The notes: generated from the letters alone by a model not told the origin. A stretch of 64,000 nt of DNA from Limnoglobus roseus (GCF_008254045.1 NZ_CP042425.1:8694163-8758162); one strand, 5' to 3'; counted from the stretch's first letter, positions 26,701 through 36,558 are shown. Numbers and translations: made by a program.

Positions 26701-27374
26701 TTCGTCTTCCCCGTGACCTTGCGGACGATCAAGACGGCCAGAATGCCGGCTATTAAGGGCACGATGGCGAGGACGGCGTACATGATCCGGTTGTTCTTCT
26801 GGACGGACTCGGCGGCCTCCTTCGACTTCGCCTCGTTGTCGGCGGTCATGAGGGCGACGACCTGATCCACAACGGCCCGCTGCTGGGCGTACTTCTCGCG
26901 GAGGACGCCGTTCGCCAGTTCGTGGGCCGTCTCGACGTCCTTCTTCTTGACCGCCGGGAGGAGCTGCTTCTCGCAGATGTCGAAGTACGCCGTGGCCGAC
27001 TTGTTCAGCGGCCCGGTCACCATGTCGCGGGCCGCACCGGGCGGGAGCGTCTTCAACCAGTACGCCTGCCGCTCGTCGTACTCCTTCTTGAGGACCGTGT
27101 ACTTGTCGAGGAACCGATCGACCTGCGTCTGATCGCCGGCGCCGGCCAACTCCTGCACGGACAGGTGCGTCTCCACCAGGTACAGCGGGGGCGGCAGGAC
27201 GTCGGACATGAGGTCCTTGCCGTTGATGATCTCGGCGTCGATCGGGCCGCCGACCTTGACCCGATCGATGGTGACCATGCTAAGCCATCCGATGATGGCG
27301 AGCGCGAGCACGCAGAGAACAAGTGGGGAGAGTAATTTTTCCCGGTCGCTGATCCGCTTGAGAAACGAGGGCAT
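23733..27374 (-). CDS. Transmembrane chemoreceptor with five PAS domains
   Basis: The 1,213-aa protein starts at ATG 27,374. TM1 is at about 13-35 and TM2 at about 197-218, with a helical periplasmic domain between. Five PAS units follow (about 235-800); four share the block KGG(R/K)EVWxxxxYNPILD. A HAMP-like helix ([20 protein letters not shown]) comes next, then the signalling hairpin with the tip [31 protein letters not shown], given here as the conserved E-interface, and a long C-terminus. Cluster 1 CheA and CheW are the likely partners. PAS duplication suggests redox or small-ligand sensing; the ligand cannot be read. Confidence 0.92.
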   Translation of the reverse strand: MPSFLKRISDREKLLSPLVLCVLALAIIGWLSMVTIDRVKVGGPIDAEIINGKDLMSDVLPPPLYLVETHLSVQELAGAGDQTQVDRFLDKYTVLKKEYDERQAYWLKTLPPGAARDMVTGPLNKSATAYFDICEKQLLPAVKKKDVETAHELANGVLREKYAQQRAVVDQVVALMTADNEAKSKEAAESVQKNNRIMYAVLAIVPLIAGILAVLIVRKVTGKTNAALELAAEHARLVDGISRSQPVVEFALDGTVLKANDQFLAMMGYSHAEVSGRHHSLFVPAAQSSAHEYKDFWAALNRGEFQSVERQLVAKGGREVWIQATYNPILDKAGKPFKVVKFAKDITEQYKLREMTKTLSLVANETDNSVIITDVKGSIEYVNPGFTKLTGYSLEDARGKKPGHFLQGPMTDAKTKLRIRAKLDSGKPFYEEILNYKKNGEVYWTSVAINPIFDDKKNVVKFISVQANITDVKVQQLEFNSRLEAISRSMAFVELGTDGRILSANENFCKTMGYTLNEIKGQHHRMFVDADYANSAEYRTFWEKLNRGEFEISSYKRLAKGGREVWLHGSYNPILDFEGKVVKIIKYVSDHTAAVVRNADIEGQLAAISRAQAIIEFRLDGTIVAANENFLSVTGYRLDEVQSRNHSMLVDPAFAAGHEYREFWARLCRGEHFAAEFKRVGKGGKEVWLQASYNPILDLNGKPYKVVKYATDITAAKAMQLDGARTKSMLDSAPINVMFADREFKIRYANAATFQTLRTVEKYIPIKADNLLGQSIDVFHKRPEHQRQMIGDAKNLPHTAKIPLGPETLELNIAPVFDHTRTYIGAMVTWSIITEKLAMEKQIKEATEKEKAQAEELRTKIAAIQVSVDALAAGDFTQTIPDLGSDVVGSMAAALNKAVVTVRTTLEGVRDVSEQLNDASTQLAAASEEISSGAQEQASSLEETASTLEEITATVRQNSDSAQQARQLASGSRDVAEKGGQVVGNAVSAMDAINQSSKKIAEIITAIDEIAFQTNLLALNAAVEAARAGEQGRGFAVVAAEVRNLAQRSATAAKEIKALIQDSVKKVDAGTDLVNKSGATLTEIVTSVKRVTDIVTEIAAASREQSTGIDQVNKAVTQMDSVTQRNASQTEEMSATAQALNDQAAQLNDLVRRFKLSGGTPAAAAQLVKVGRPAPSRPKAKPRPVAAAAKAARNGVHELDQLGGGGDDGFTEF

Positions 27375-27414
27375 GGCAGTCCTTAGTGGTATGGGGGTTT
27401 CGGGTTGGAGGGAG

Positions 27415-27903
27415 TTACACGGCCAGGGAAGCGGTCGAACTGACGTTTCCCACAAGGTGTTCGATGTTCAGCAGCGTCACCAGCCGCTCGCCGATGCGGG
27501 CCATGCCGGACATGAAGCTGGTGTCCAGCCCGCCGCCGAACTCCGGGGTCGGGACGGCCTCGCTGGCGGACACGTTCAGCACGTCCGACACGGCGTCCAC
27601 CACCAGGCCGATGATCCGCTTGCCGACGGTGACGACGATGATGACCGTGAACCGGTCGTACTCCGTCTCCCGCAGGCCGAGCTTGGTCCGCAGGTCGATG
27701 ATCGGCACCACCGCCCCGCGGAGGTTCATCACCCCCTTCACCTCGGGCGGGGTGTTCGGCAGCGGGGTGATCCGCGAGTACCCCTTGATCTCCTGCACCC
27801 GCAGGATCTCCAGGCCGTACTCCTCTTCGCCCAGGCAGAACGTCAGGTACTGGCTGGTGCCAACGGCGTCCGCCGGGCGGTCAGTCGCGGTCGATTCGGA
27901 CAT
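27415..27903 (-). CDS. cheW: CheW adaptor
   Basis: This 162-aa protein is a CheW fold with [42 protein letters not shown] and [12 protein letters not shown]. It couples receptors to CheA. The end GTSQ...SLAV shows no extra domain. It lies between the receptor gene (40 bp) and cheA (159 bp) in cluster 1. Confidence 0.93.
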   Translation of the reverse strand: MSESTATDRPADAVGTSQYLTFCLGEEEYGLEILRVQEIKGYSRITPLPNTPPEVKGVMNLRGAVVPIIDLRTKLGLRETEYDRFTVIIVVTVGKRIIGLVVDAVSDVLNVSASEAVPTPEFGGGLDTSFMSGMARIGERLVTLLNIEHLVGNVSSTASLAV

Positions 27904-28062
27904 GGGTCGTCTCCACGGTGAGGTAAGCGTTCGGGGAAAGGGTGACCCAGCTCATCCAGGCGGCCCCGAACAACTCAAGGGCCGATAACAGGAGAGGCCA
28001 CGGGTCGAAGGCCGGGCGGCCGACGACCGGTCGCTTCAGATGCAGGTTTCGTTTCGAACCGA

Positions 28063-30882
28063 TCACGGGACACATCCTGTCGCAAGTAAGGGAAGGGGCC
28101 GTTCGACCGCCGGATATCGGCCGGTCCGCTGGTGCAGGCCGGCGAGGCCGTGCACGTCCAGAATCATGGCCACCCGGCCGTTGCCGAGAATCGTGGCCCC
28201 GGCGAGGCCCTCGATGGACTGGTAGTTGGCGTCGAGGCTCTTCACGACGGCCTGCATTTGCCCCAACAGGTCGTCAATCAGCAGGGCGTACTTGTTGCCG
28301 GAGTCTTCGACCAGCACGACCAGCCCCTCGCACGGGTCGGTCTGCTTAGTCGGCGTGTTCAGCAGCCGGTGCAGCCGCAGCAGCGGGACCGTCTCGCCGC
28401 GGACGGCCACCAACTCGCCCCGGCCGGCGACGGTGTGCAGGTCCGACCGCTTCGGCCGGAACGATTCCACGACGGACAGGAGCGGCAGCAGGAACACGTC
28501 GTCGCCCAGTTCCACCAGCAGGCCGTCCATGATGGCCAGCGTCAGCGGCAGGCGGATGGTGAACGTCGTCCCTTTGCCCACGGCGGTGCGGATGTGGATG
28601 CTGCCCTGCAGCGTCTCGACGTTCCGCCGGACCACGTCCATGCCCACCCCGCGGCCGGACACGTCGGTGACGGCCGCCGCGGTCGAGAAGCCCGGTTCGA
28701 AGATGAGGGCGTACACTTCCGCGTCCGACAGCCGCTGGTCCTCGGCCACGATGCCCTTCTCGACCGCCTTCTTCAGAATCCGGTCGCGGTCGAGCCCCTT
28801 GCCGTCGTCGGTCAGCTCGATGTACACGCTGCCGCCCTGGTGGTACGCCCGCAGGCCGACGTGCCCCTCGGCCGGCTTGCCGGCGGCCGCCCGCTCGTCG
28901 GGCGACTCCAGCCCGTGGTCGACGGCGTTGCGGACCATGTGCATGAGCGGGTCGCCGAGTTGGTCCACCACCGTCTTGTCGAGTTCCGTCTCCTCCCCGT
29001 GGAGGGCCATGTGCACCGGCTTGTGCATCTTGCGGGACAGGTCGCGGACCAGTCGGGCCATCTTCTGGAAGATGCCCTGCAGGGGAATCATTCGCAGCGA
29101 CAGGCCGAGTTCCTGGATGTCGCGGGAGATCTTGCTCAGTTCCGGCAGGGCGAGCGAGTGGCCGCCCGTCTTGCGGGTCAGGTCGATGAACTCCTGCTCG
29201 GCCATCGCCTGGGCGATGACCAACTCGCCGATGCTGTTGATGAGCTTGTCCAGCCGCCCTTTGTCGACGCGGACGGTTTCCTTGTCGCCGCCGGCGGCGC
29301 GGCCGGCCGTCGGCGCGTGTTCCTCGGGGGCGGATTCGGCGGGCACGGAAGCGGATGGCGGGACATCGCTTCGGCCGGTGACCGGGTCGAAGGTCCGCAA
29401 CTCTGCCATCAGCGCGGGCAGCGCAGGGTCGGTTTCCAGCTCCTCGTGGTCGGCCAGCCAGCGCCGCAGGAACCCGACCTGCCGCTTGAGAGCGTCGGTG
29501 CTGGCGAAGGCTAGGTCCAGGGCCTTGGCGTGGAGCGTCACCTTCCCCTCGCGGGCCAGGTTGAGCAGGTTCTCGGCCTCGTGGGCGAGGTTCTTGACGG
29601 TCGTCAGGGTCAGCATCCCGGCCCCGCCCTTGAGCGTGTGGTAGGCACGGTAGACGGCGTTGAGAGCCTCCGCGTCGGTCGGGTTGGCGTCGAGCACGAG
29701 CAGCAGCCGGTCGGCCGTCTCCAAGTGCTCCTCGTTCTCCGTGCAGAACTCGGCCAACAGTTCCGCCATTTCCGGCTTCAGCGTGGTGACGGCCACCTCA
29801 ACGGCCGGGGCGGGCACGTCGGGTTCCTCGCCCGCGATCCGGGCCGGCGGGACGGGTGGCGGTAGCTTGGCGAACGCCGCCCACTCGCGGTCGGCGTCGG
29901 CCCGACCGATCGCGCCGGCGGACACGAGGCAGTCACGAAGGGACGGGGTCTGCCGCCGCTGCATCTTCAGTAAGTCTTGCAGGTGGTTTGCCCGCAGGAG
30001 CCGGTAGCTGACGGCCGTGTCGCCGAACAACTCACCCGGCTCGACTCGGCTAAGAGCCTCGTACACGTCCTCGGGGATCATGTATCCGGCTTGGATGGCT
30101 AAGCGACCGAGTAGCGGCCGGGTCGCCCGCTGGCCGTCGAGTGCGGCGAGTGCGGCTTCCGGCCGGACCATCCCGCGGTCGGTCAGGAACCGAGCAAAGC
30201 GAAGGGCCTCGGCGTCCGTCTCACCACCGTCGTCGGCCAGTCGCTCGCCGGGCACCGCAACCGTGACGGCCACGTTGTCACCGACGAAGGCGAATACGTC
30301 GCGGACGGCCGCGTCGGTCGCCGGCGTGTCGAGTTCGACCGCCCACCCCAGGTAGCACGTCTCCGGGTCGAGGTCGGCGAGCGGCGGCAGGTGCGCCGCC
30401 CGCAGGCCGACGCGGCGGACCGTGCCGAGGGCGGCCAGCTCCCGCAGCAGCGGTATCGGGTCCAGCCCGGCCCGGAAGGCGTCGGGGGCCGGCGTCACGG
30501 TGACGACGACGGTCCGCGTGGGCACGGGCGACGCGGTCGCGGTCGGCAACTTGGCCGGTGTGCCGGTCCTCTCCGTGGCCACCATTTCGGCCAGCGCGTC
30601 GGCCCCGGCGAGCAGGGCGTCCAGTTCCGCCCCGTTCACTGCGGTCCCGGCCCGATGCAGGTCCAGTTTGGTTTCCAGCGCGTGGGCGGCCTGCGCGATG
30701 CCTTCGAAGCCGACGGCGTCGGCCCCGCCCTTGAGCGAGTGGACGGCCCGGAAGGCGTCGGCGACGGCTTCCGGGTTGGCCGCCCGGGCGTCGAGCGTTA
30801 GCAGCGCGGCCTCGAGGGCGACGAGCAACTCGGCCGCCTCTTCGAAGAACGCGAGATGGTAAATAGTGGGGTCGAACGACAT
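28063..30882 (-). CDS. cheA: CheA histidine kinase with two Hpt domains
   Basis: This 939-aa CheA starts at ATG 30,882. Hpt1 has His48 (FRAVHSLKGGADAVG). A P2-like region follows, then an insert of two related helical repeats at about 240-330 (LGRLAIQAGYMIPEDV; FGDTAVSYRLLRANHL). A second Hpt has His415 (YRAYHTLKGGAGML). The dimerisation domain (LDKLINSIGELVIAQ), HATPase (HMVRNAVDHGLES, DDGKGLD, GRGVGMDVV) and CheW-like C-terminus complete it. Both Hpt His residues are intact. It is 14 bp behind cheY and probably phosphorylates that protein and CheB. Confidence 0.93.
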   Translation of the reverse strand: MSFDPTIYHLAFFEEAAELLVALEAALLTLDARAANPEAVADAFRAVHSLKGGADAVGFEGIAQAAHALETKLDLHRAGTAVNGAELDALLAGADALAEMVATERTGTPAKLPTATASPVPTRTVVVTVTPAPDAFRAGLDPIPLLRELAALGTVRRVGLRAAHLPPLADLDPETCYLGWAVELDTPATDAAVRDVFAFVGDNVAVTVAVPGERLADDGGETDAEALRFARFLTDRGMVRPEAALAALDGQRATRPLLGRLAIQAGYMIPEDVYEALSRVEPGELFGDTAVSYRLLRANHLQDLLKMQRRQTPSLRDCLVSAGAIGRADADREWAAFAKLPPPVPPARIAGEEPDVPAPAVEVAVTTLKPEMAELLAEFCTENEEHLETADRLLLVLDANPTDAEALNAVYRAYHTLKGGAGMLTLTTVKNLAHEAENLLNLAREGKVTLHAKALDLAFASTDALKRQVGFLRRWLADHEELETDPALPALMAELRTFDPVTGRSDVPPSASVPAESAPEEHAPTAGRAAGGDKETVRVDKGRLDKLINSIGELVIAQAMAEQEFIDLTRKTGGHSLALPELSKISRDIQELGLSLRMIPLQGIFQKMARLVRDLSRKMHKPVHMALHGEETELDKTVVDQLGDPLMHMVRNAVDHGLESPDERAAAGKPAEGHVGLRAYHQGGSVYIELTDDGKGLDRDRILKKAVEKGIVAEDQRLSDAEVYALIFEPGFSTAAAVTDVSGRGVGMDVVRRNVETLQGSIHIRTAVGKGTTFTIRLPLTLAIMDGLLVELGDDVFLLPLLSVVESFRPKRSDLHTVAGRGELVAVRGETVPLLRLHRLLNTPTKQTDPCEGLVVLVEDSGNKYALLIDDLLGQMQAVVKSLDANYQSIEGLAGATILGNGRVAMILDVHGLAGLHQRTGRYPAVERPLPLLATGCVP

Positions 30883-30896
30883 GGCGGCACCGGCGG

Positions 30897-31262
30897 TCAG
30901 GGGAGGAGGCGGTTGACGATCTGAACCAGCCGCGGCGGGTCGAACGGCTTGACCATCCACCCAGTCGCCCCGGCCGCCTTACCCTCCTGTTTGCGGGCGT
31001 CCTCGGTCTCGGTGGTCAGCACCAGGATCGGCGTGAACCGGTAGTCCGGCCGCTCGCGGATGCGGCGGATCAGCGCCGGCCCGTTCATCCGGGGCATGTT
31101 GAAGTCGGTAATCACCATCTGCACCGGCTGCCGGTCGAGCTGCACCAGGCCGTCCGACCCGTTTGCCCCCTCGACGACGGCGAACCCGGCGGCCCGCAGC
31201 GTCTCGCCGAGCATCTTCCGCATCATCGCGGAGTCGTCGACAATCAACACGGTCTTGGTCAT
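30897..31262 (-). CDS. cheY: CheY-like response regulator
   Basis: A 121-aa single receiver domain with acid pocket IVDD, phospho-acceptor Asp53 (VITDFNMPRMNG), Thr in VLTTETE and Lys in WMVKPFDPP. The start is ATG 31,262. It is the second gene of the cluster 1 - strand operon, 14 bp before cheA, and is a likely direct phosphate acceptor of that kinase. Confidence 0.93.
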   Translation of the reverse strand: MTKTVLIVDDSAMMRKMLGETLRAAGFAVVEGANGSDGLVQLDRQPVQMVITDFNMPRMNGPALIRRIRERPDYRFTPILVLTTETEDARKQEGKAAGATGWMVKPFDPPRLVQIVNRLLP

Positions 31263-31297
31263 CGCAACAACACCTCTCGCGAAGGGAGTGAGCGGGG

Positions 31298-31618
31298 TCA
31301 GTCGCCCGTCAGGACGTGGCCCAGTCCGAGCAGGACGAGGTCGTCCCGGACCGGCCCGCGGACTCCGGTCAACTCGCACCGGCGGCCGCCGGCATCCAGT
31401 TCCCGCCCGAGGCCGATGACCACCTGAACGACCGCCGGGTGCAGGTACTCAGCCGCCCCACAGCAGATCACCACGTCGTGGGCCTGCCGGGCGAGTTTGA
31501 CCGCGGCTCGGTGCAGTTCGGTCACCCGGCCGACGTCGATCCGGCCGGCGAGGGTGATGCGACGACCGCCGGTCGGCGTGTCGCACGAGGTCACATCGAT
31601 GGTGCCGGTCTGGCCCAT
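31298..31618 (-). CDS. STAS-domain protein
   Basis: The 106-aa protein has the fold pattern of anti-sigma-factor antagonists: RRITLAGRIDVGRVTELHRAA, DVVICCGAAEYLHPAVVQVV and GRRCELTGV. The segment that normally holds the phosphorylated Ser (D-S-S-G/A) reads LHPAVVQ, so the switch residue is missing and regulation by phosphorylation is unlikely. It opens the cluster 1 - strand operon, 35 bp before cheY; STAS proteins are found in some chemosensory systems. The precise role is not visible. Confidence 0.7.
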   Translation of the reverse strand: MGQTGTIDVTSCDTPTGGRRITLAGRIDVGRVTELHRAAVKLARQAHDVVICCGAAEYLHPAVVQVVIGLGRELDAGGRRCELTGVRGPVRDDLVLLGLGHVLTGD

Positions 31619-31724
31619 GGTTCACTCACATTCGGGGAAGTCCATTCGGCGGTCCTCGGGGTCATCGTGGAAGTCGGTAGCACGTTTGCCCCAATCCGAC
31701 GACTTTTTCAAAGTAAATCAGGTC

Positions 31725-31840
31725 AACAGGTTACGCACACTGGCGGTGTGTGTCGCTCTCGTCACACGCGTGTGTCAGAGTCGCCCACCGCTGTACAGGG
31801 ATTGTCACACTCGGAGACTCGGCCGGGGGGTATACTGGGC
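31725..31840. promoter_or_regulatory. Divergent regulatory region with CACAC palindromes
   Basis: Between the STAS gene (-) and the eight-PAS kinase (+) lie several inverted or repeated CACAC/GTGTG elements. These are GCACACTGGCGGTGTGTG, the perfect 12-bp palindrome CACACGCGTGTG at 31763-31774, and TTGTCACAC at 31802-31810. TATACT at 31831-31836 could be a -10 element for the + strand kinase. The cluster suggests an operator for one or both operons. This is a visual call. Confidence 0.4.
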
Positions 31841-31924
31841 GAGAACGCGAACCGAATTGGAACAGGCTGCCGCCCCGGCCGAGGGCCCACATCCCCTCGC
31901 CTCCCCACGACCGCGGAGTTCGCC

Positions 31925-34900
31925 ATGCTCACTGCCCGACCCCAGGACTCGCCGTCGGCTGTCTTCCGAACGGGTACCACACTCCGAGACACGCCCGTGC
32001 GCATCGCCGCCGCGTACGTCACGTTCGGCGTCCTTTGGATCTGGCTGTCGGACACGGCCCTGGCGTGGCTGAAGTTGCCCGGCGACCTCGGCTACTGGGC
32101 GGCGACCGGCAAGGGGACGGCGTTCGTCCTGCTTTCGGCCGCCGTCGTGTTCCTGACGGCCCGCCGAGAGGTGCGGGCCCTCCTCCACGCGGCCTGCCTG
32201 CTCGACGCGGTGGCCAAGGCGACGACGGACGCGGTGGTCGTAAAGGACGCTGCCGGCCGTTACCTGTTCTGCAACGCCGCGGCCGCCCAGATCGTCGGCC
32301 GGCCGGTGGCGGAAATCGTCGGCCGCGATCAAGTGGCCGTGTTTGGCGCGGCCGGTGGCCGGATGACGGAGCGGGACCAGCGGATCATGCAGTCGGGGGT
32401 CGGGGAAGAGTACGAGGAGCCGTTGACCGTGGGCGGCCGCGAGCGGACTTACCATGTCGTCAAGGCCCCGTACCTCGACGCCCGGGGGAGCGTCGCCGCC
32501 ATGGTCGGCGTCTACCGGGACGTGACCGAACGCAACCGCGCGGAGGCCGAGGTGCGGCACGCCCGCCTGATGCTCCGGCTGGTGCTGGACACGGTCCCGC
32601 AAGGGGTGTTCTGGAAGGACGCCCAGTCCCGGCACCTGGGGTGTAACGCAGTCGTCGCTCGGGCACTCGGGTTCGACTCCCCCGAGCAACTCGTCGGGCG
32701 GACCGACGCGGAGATTCCGTCTCTCGGTCCGGGGCAAGCCGCCCGCTACATGCGGGACGACCAGGAGGTGATCCGGACCGGCACCGCCCGCCTGCGGGGC
32801 CGCGAGCAGTTAACGCGGGCCGACGGTTCGACCGTCTGGCTGGAGACGCACAAGCTGCCCCTCCGCGACGACACCGGCCGGGTGGTCGGCGTCATCGGCA
32901 CGTGGGAGGACGTGACCGAGCGGCGGCAGACCGAGGAGGCGCTGCGGGAGAGCGAAGGGCAGTTCCGGGCCACGTTCGAGCAGGCGGCCGTCGGCATGGC
33001 GCACGTCGGCCTGGACGGCCGATTCGTGCGGGCGAACGAGCGGTTCGCCGCGATCACAGGATTGACCCGCGAGGAACTTTTGGCCGCCACCTTCCAGGGC
33101 ATCACCCACCCGGACGACCTAGCCGCCGACCTGTCGCTAGTCGGCCGCTTGCTCGCCGGGGAAGTGCCCTTCTACTCGCTGGAGAAGCGGTATCTGCAGA
33201 AGGGCGGAGGTGTCGTATGGGTCAACCTCACGGTGTCTTTGCGGCGGGACGAGCGCGGGGAACCGATTTACTTCATCTCCGTCGTCGAGGACATCACCGC
33301 CCGTAAGTGGACGGAGGCGGCTCTGAGGGACAGCGAGCGGCGGTTCCGGGCGACGGCCGCCGCCGCCCCGGTGGCCTTCTGGGAGACGGACCCGGACATG
33401 CTTTGCACCTTCCTGTCCTGCGGCTGGCAGGAGCTAACGGGCCAAGACCCGGCGGACGGCCTCGGGCTGGGCTGGCTGGCCATGACCCACTCGGACGACG
33501 CGGCCGCCGCCGAGGCCGCATTCCGGGCGGCCAACGACCGGCGGCAGGCGGTGGACATCGACTACCGGGTGCGGCGGGCGGACGGCCGGTACGCATGGGT
33601 GGTCGACCGTGCCCGGCCACGGTTCGGGCCGGCCGGCGAGTTTCTGGGGATGGTCGGGGCGGTGATCGACATCGACGCCCGAAAGCAGGCGGTGGCAGCC
33701 CTGCGGGCGAGCGAGGGGCGGCTGCGGCTGTTTGTCGAACACGCCCCGGCGGCGCTGGCCATGTTCGACCGGGACATGCGGTACCTTGTGGCCAGCCGGC
33801 GATGGATTTCCGACTACCGGTTGCAGGATACCGACCTCACCGGGCGGTCGCACTACGACCTCTTCCCCGAGATTCCCGACGAGTGGCGGGCCGTCCACGC
33901 CCGCGGCCTGGCAGGCGAGGTGGTGCGGGCCGACCGCGACTCCTTCCGGCGGGCCGACGGGTCGGTGCAGTGGCTGCGGTGGGAGGTGCGGCCGTGGCAC
34001 GACGCGGCCTGGGCGGTGGCCGGGATCGTCATGTTCGCCGACGACATCACGGCCGGCGTTGAGGCCGAGGCCGCCCTGCGAGAGAGCGAGGAGCGGGTGC
34101 GGGCGACGTTCGAGCAGGCGGCCGTTGGCATCGCCCACATCGACCCGGCCGGGCGGTTCGTCTGGGTGAACGAGCGGTACGCCGCCCTGACCGGGTACAC
34201 CCGAGCGGAGCTGGTCGCCGGCCTCACGCTTGACGCCGTCACCCACCCTGACGACCGCCCGCGGGACGCCGAAGGGATCGCCCGGCTGACGGCCGGCGAG
34301 ACCCAGGCCTACGCCCCGGAAAAGCGGTTCGTCCGGAAGGACGGTAGCCTCTGCTGGGTGCAGGTGACGGTGTCGGCCCCGCGCCTGCCCGACGGCCGGG
34401 TGGTTCACCTGATCGGGGTGGCCCAGGACATTACCGACCGCAAGCGGGCCGAGGCCGCCCTGCGGGAGAGCGAGGAGCGGTTCCGCAACCTCGTCGAGTT
34501 CCTCCCGGACGCCGTCTTCCTCAACGTGGGCGGCCGGGTCGCGTTCTGTAACCCGGCCTGCGTCCGCCTGTTCGGGGCGGCCGACGCGACCGACCTGATC
34601 GGCAAGACGCCCTTCGACCTGCACCCGCCGGAGTGGCACGACATCCTTCGCCGGCGGGTCACGTCTCAGGAGGCGACCGGCGAGCCGGTCCCCGGAATCG
34701 AGGAGGAGGTGCTCCGGCTCGACGGCCGGCGGGTGCCCGTGTACGTGGCCGCCTTGCCTGTCATGGACCGCGGCGTCCGAGCCTTGCTAGTCGTCCTCCA
34801 CGACCTGACCGAGCGGAAGCGGGCGGAGGCCCAATTGCATCAGCAGGAGTTGATGATCCGCGAGGCGGGCGAACTGGCGCACGTCGGCGGGTGGGGGTTC

Positions 34901-35953
34901 GACCCGGCCACCGGGCGGGGCGACTGGACCGAGGAGACGGCCCGCATACACACCTTGCCGCCGGCGGCGGAGGCCAGCGTGGCGGAGGGCCTGAGCTTCT
35001 ACGCCGGCGAGGATCGGGCCCGCATCGAGGCGGCCGTCGCGGCGGCCGCGGCCGACGGCACGCCCTACGACCTAGAACTGCGGCTGACCGCCGCGGACGG
35101 TCTGGAGAAGTGGGTCCGCACCATTTGCCGCCCAATCGTCGACGGCGGGAGGGTGGTTCGCGTCCGCGGGTCGATCCAGGACATCACCGACCGAAAGCGG
35201 ACTGAGGAGGAAATCCGGGCGTTGAACGCCGACTTGGAGCGGCGGGTCCGGGACCGGACGGCCGAACTGGTGGCGGCCAACGCGGAACTGGAGTCCTTCT
35301 CGTACTCCGTCTCCCACGACCTTCGATCGCCCATTCGGCACATCACCGGGTTCGCCGCCATCGTCCTCGAAGCGTGTGGTCCGCAACTGCCGCCGGAAAA
35401 CCACGGGCACCTGGAACAGGTGGTGAAGGCGGCTCGACGGATGGGCCAACTCGTGGACGACCTGCTCAAGTTCTCCCGGCTCGGCCGCCGGTCGCTCTGT
35501 CGCCAGGCCGTGGACACGGGAAGGCTGGTGGACGATTGTCTGCGGGAGGTTCTGCCGAATCCGGCGGGCCGGCGGATAGAAACCCGGGTGGGCGACCTGC
35601 CGGCGTGCTTCGGCGATCCCGGCTTACTCCGGCAGGTGTGGATCAACCTGCTATCCAACGCGGTCAAGTACACCGGCCGGCGGGACCCGGCCGTGATCCA
35701 GGTCGGGGCGACCGCCACCCCCGACGGGGTCGCCTACTTCGTCCAGGATAACGGGGCGGGGTTCGACATGCGGTACGCCCACAAGCTGTTCGGCGTCTTC
35801 CAGCGGTTGCACCGGGCCGAGGAGTTCGAGGGCACTGGCATCGGACTGGCCCTCGTGCAGCGGATCGTCCACCAGCACGGCGGTCGGGCATGGGCGGAGG
35901 CCGAACCCGGCAAGGGGGCAACCTTCTGGTTCACCCTCGGCCGGCCCGGCTGA
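31925..35953 (+). CDS. Sensor histidine kinase with eight PAS domains
   Basis: This 1,342-aa kinase starts at ATG 31,925. Two N-terminal hydrophobic helices (AAYVTFGVLWIWLSDTALAWL; FVLLSAAVVFLTA) anchor it. Eight PAS units follow up to about residue 1,110; the third and sixth are near-duplicates (ATFEQAAVG(M/I)AH). HisKA has phospho-His in SYSVSHDLRSPIRH, as in phytochrome-like kinases, and HATPase has NLLSNAVKYTG, DNGAGFD, GTGIGLALV. It has no receiver. The response regulator 171 bp downstream is of the type that partners such kinases. Confidence 0.92.
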   Translation: MLTARPQDSPSAVFRTGTTLRDTPVRIAAAYVTFGVLWIWLSDTALAWLKLPGDLGYWAATGKGTAFVLLSAAVVFLTARREVRALLHAACLLDAVAKATTDAVVVKDAAGRYLFCNAAAAQIVGRPVAEIVGRDQVAVFGAAGGRMTERDQRIMQSGVGEEYEEPLTVGGRERTYHVVKAPYLDARGSVAAMVGVYRDVTERNRAEAEVRHARLMLRLVLDTVPQGVFWKDAQSRHLGCNAVVARALGFDSPEQLVGRTDAEIPSLGPGQAARYMRDDQEVIRTGTARLRGREQLTRADGSTVWLETHKLPLRDDTGRVVGVIGTWEDVTERRQTEEALRESEGQFRATFEQAAVGMAHVGLDGRFVRANERFAAITGLTREELLAATFQGITHPDDLAADLSLVGRLLAGEVPFYSLEKRYLQKGGGVVWVNLTVSLRRDERGEPIYFISVVEDITARKWTEAALRDSERRFRATAAAAPVAFWETDPDMLCTFLSCGWQELTGQDPADGLGLGWLAMTHSDDAAAAEAAFRAANDRRQAVDIDYRVRRADGRYAWVVDRARPRFGPAGEFLGMVGAVIDIDARKQAVAALRASEGRLRLFVEHAPAALAMFDRDMRYLVASRRWISDYRLQDTDLTGRSHYDLFPEIPDEWRAVHARGLAGEVVRADRDSFRRADGSVQWLRWEVRPWHDAAWAVAGIVMFADDITAGVEAEAALRESEERVRATFEQAAVGIAHIDPAGRFVWVNERYAALTGYTRAELVAGLTLDAVTHPDDRPRDAEGIARLTAGETQAYAPEKRFVRKDGSLCWVQVTVSAPRLPDGRVVHLIGVAQDITDRKRAEAALRESEERFRNLVEFLPDAVFLNVGGRVAFCNPACVRLFGAADATDLIGKTPFDLHPPEWHDILRRRVTSQEATGEPVPGIEEEVLRLDGRRVPVYVAALPVMDRGVRALLVVLHDLTERKRAEAQLHQQELMIREAGELAHVGGWGFDPATGRGDWTEETARIHTLPPAAEASVAEGLSFYAGEDRARIEAAVAAAAADGTPYDLELRLTAADGLEKWVRTICRPIVDGGRVVRVRGSIQDITDRKRTEEEIRALNADLERRVRDRTAELVAANAELESFSYSVSHDLRSPIRHITGFAAIVLEACGPQLPPENHGHLEQVVKAARRMGQLVDDLLKFSRLGRRSLCRQAVDTGRLVDDCLREVLPNPAGRRIETRVGDLPACFGDPGLLRQVWINLLSNAVKYTGRRDPAVIQVGATATPDGVAYFVQDNGAGFDMRYAHKLFGVFQRLHRAEEFEGTGIGLALVQRIVHQHGGRAWAEAEPGKGATFWFTLGRPG

Positions 35954-35971
35954 CCCGCAAGGTGTGCGGGT
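35953..35971 (+). terminator. Short hairpin after the eight-PAS kinase
   Basis: ACCCGC and GCGGGT pair across a 7-base loop immediately after the kinase stop. It lacks a T tract and is short, so it may only attenuate. Its position directly behind the stop is the main support. Confidence 0.35.
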
Positions 35972-36067
35972 GCGGCACGGGAGTGTGTCGCGGTCGCACA
36001 CCTCCGGCCCGGTTCACGCCAGATTTCGGCGAAAAACACGCCCCGGCGATCGCGGAACGAACCGGCA

Positions 36068-36098
36068 CGGGACGTGCGATTGCGGTCGGCACGTCCCG
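36068..36098 (+). promoter_or_regulatory. 10-bp hairpin in the leader of the small response regulator
   Basis: CGGGACGTGC (36068-36077) and GCACGTCCCG (36089-36098) are perfectly complementary around an 11-base loop, 26 bp upstream of the ATG at 36,125. It could be an operator palindrome or an RNA hairpin in the leader. Nothing in the sequence decides between these. Confidence 0.45.
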
Positions 36099-36124
36099 AA
36101 TCGACCGCACAGACCAAACACCCG

Positions 36125-36558
36125 ATGACTACGCCCGTCGAACTCCTCCTGGCCGAAGACGACCCGGCCGACGTCGCACTCGTGCGGCACGCCTTCCAGA
36201 AGCACAACCTGTCGAACCCGATCCACGTGGTGCACGACGGGGCCCAGGCCCTGGAGTTCGTGTTCCGCACCGACCGGTACGCCGACCGGCCCCCCGGAAC
36301 GCCCTATGTGATCCTCCTGGACCTCAAGCTTCCCCTGGTGGACGGCGTCGAGGTCTTGCGGCGGATCAAAGGCGACCCCGACACGCGGTCGATCCCCGTG
36401 GTCATGCTCACCTCCTCGGGGGAGGACCGCGACTTGGACGAGTGCTACCGGCTCGGGGTGAACAGCTACATCGTCAAACCGGTAGACTTCGACCGGTTCG
36501 ACGAGGTCGTCCGTCAACTCGGCCTGTACTGGCTGCTGGTCAACCAACCCCCGCCCGG

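Noticed and set aside
27881-28075. 64-aa - strand ORF between cheW and cheA
   Set aside because: It overlaps both neighbours, has no motif and no ribosome site; probably the leader of cheW.
31316-31924. N-terminal extension of the eight-PAS kinase back to 31,316
   Set aside because: It would overlap the STAS gene on the other strand and the palindromic promoter region; conserved sequence begins after ATG 31,925.
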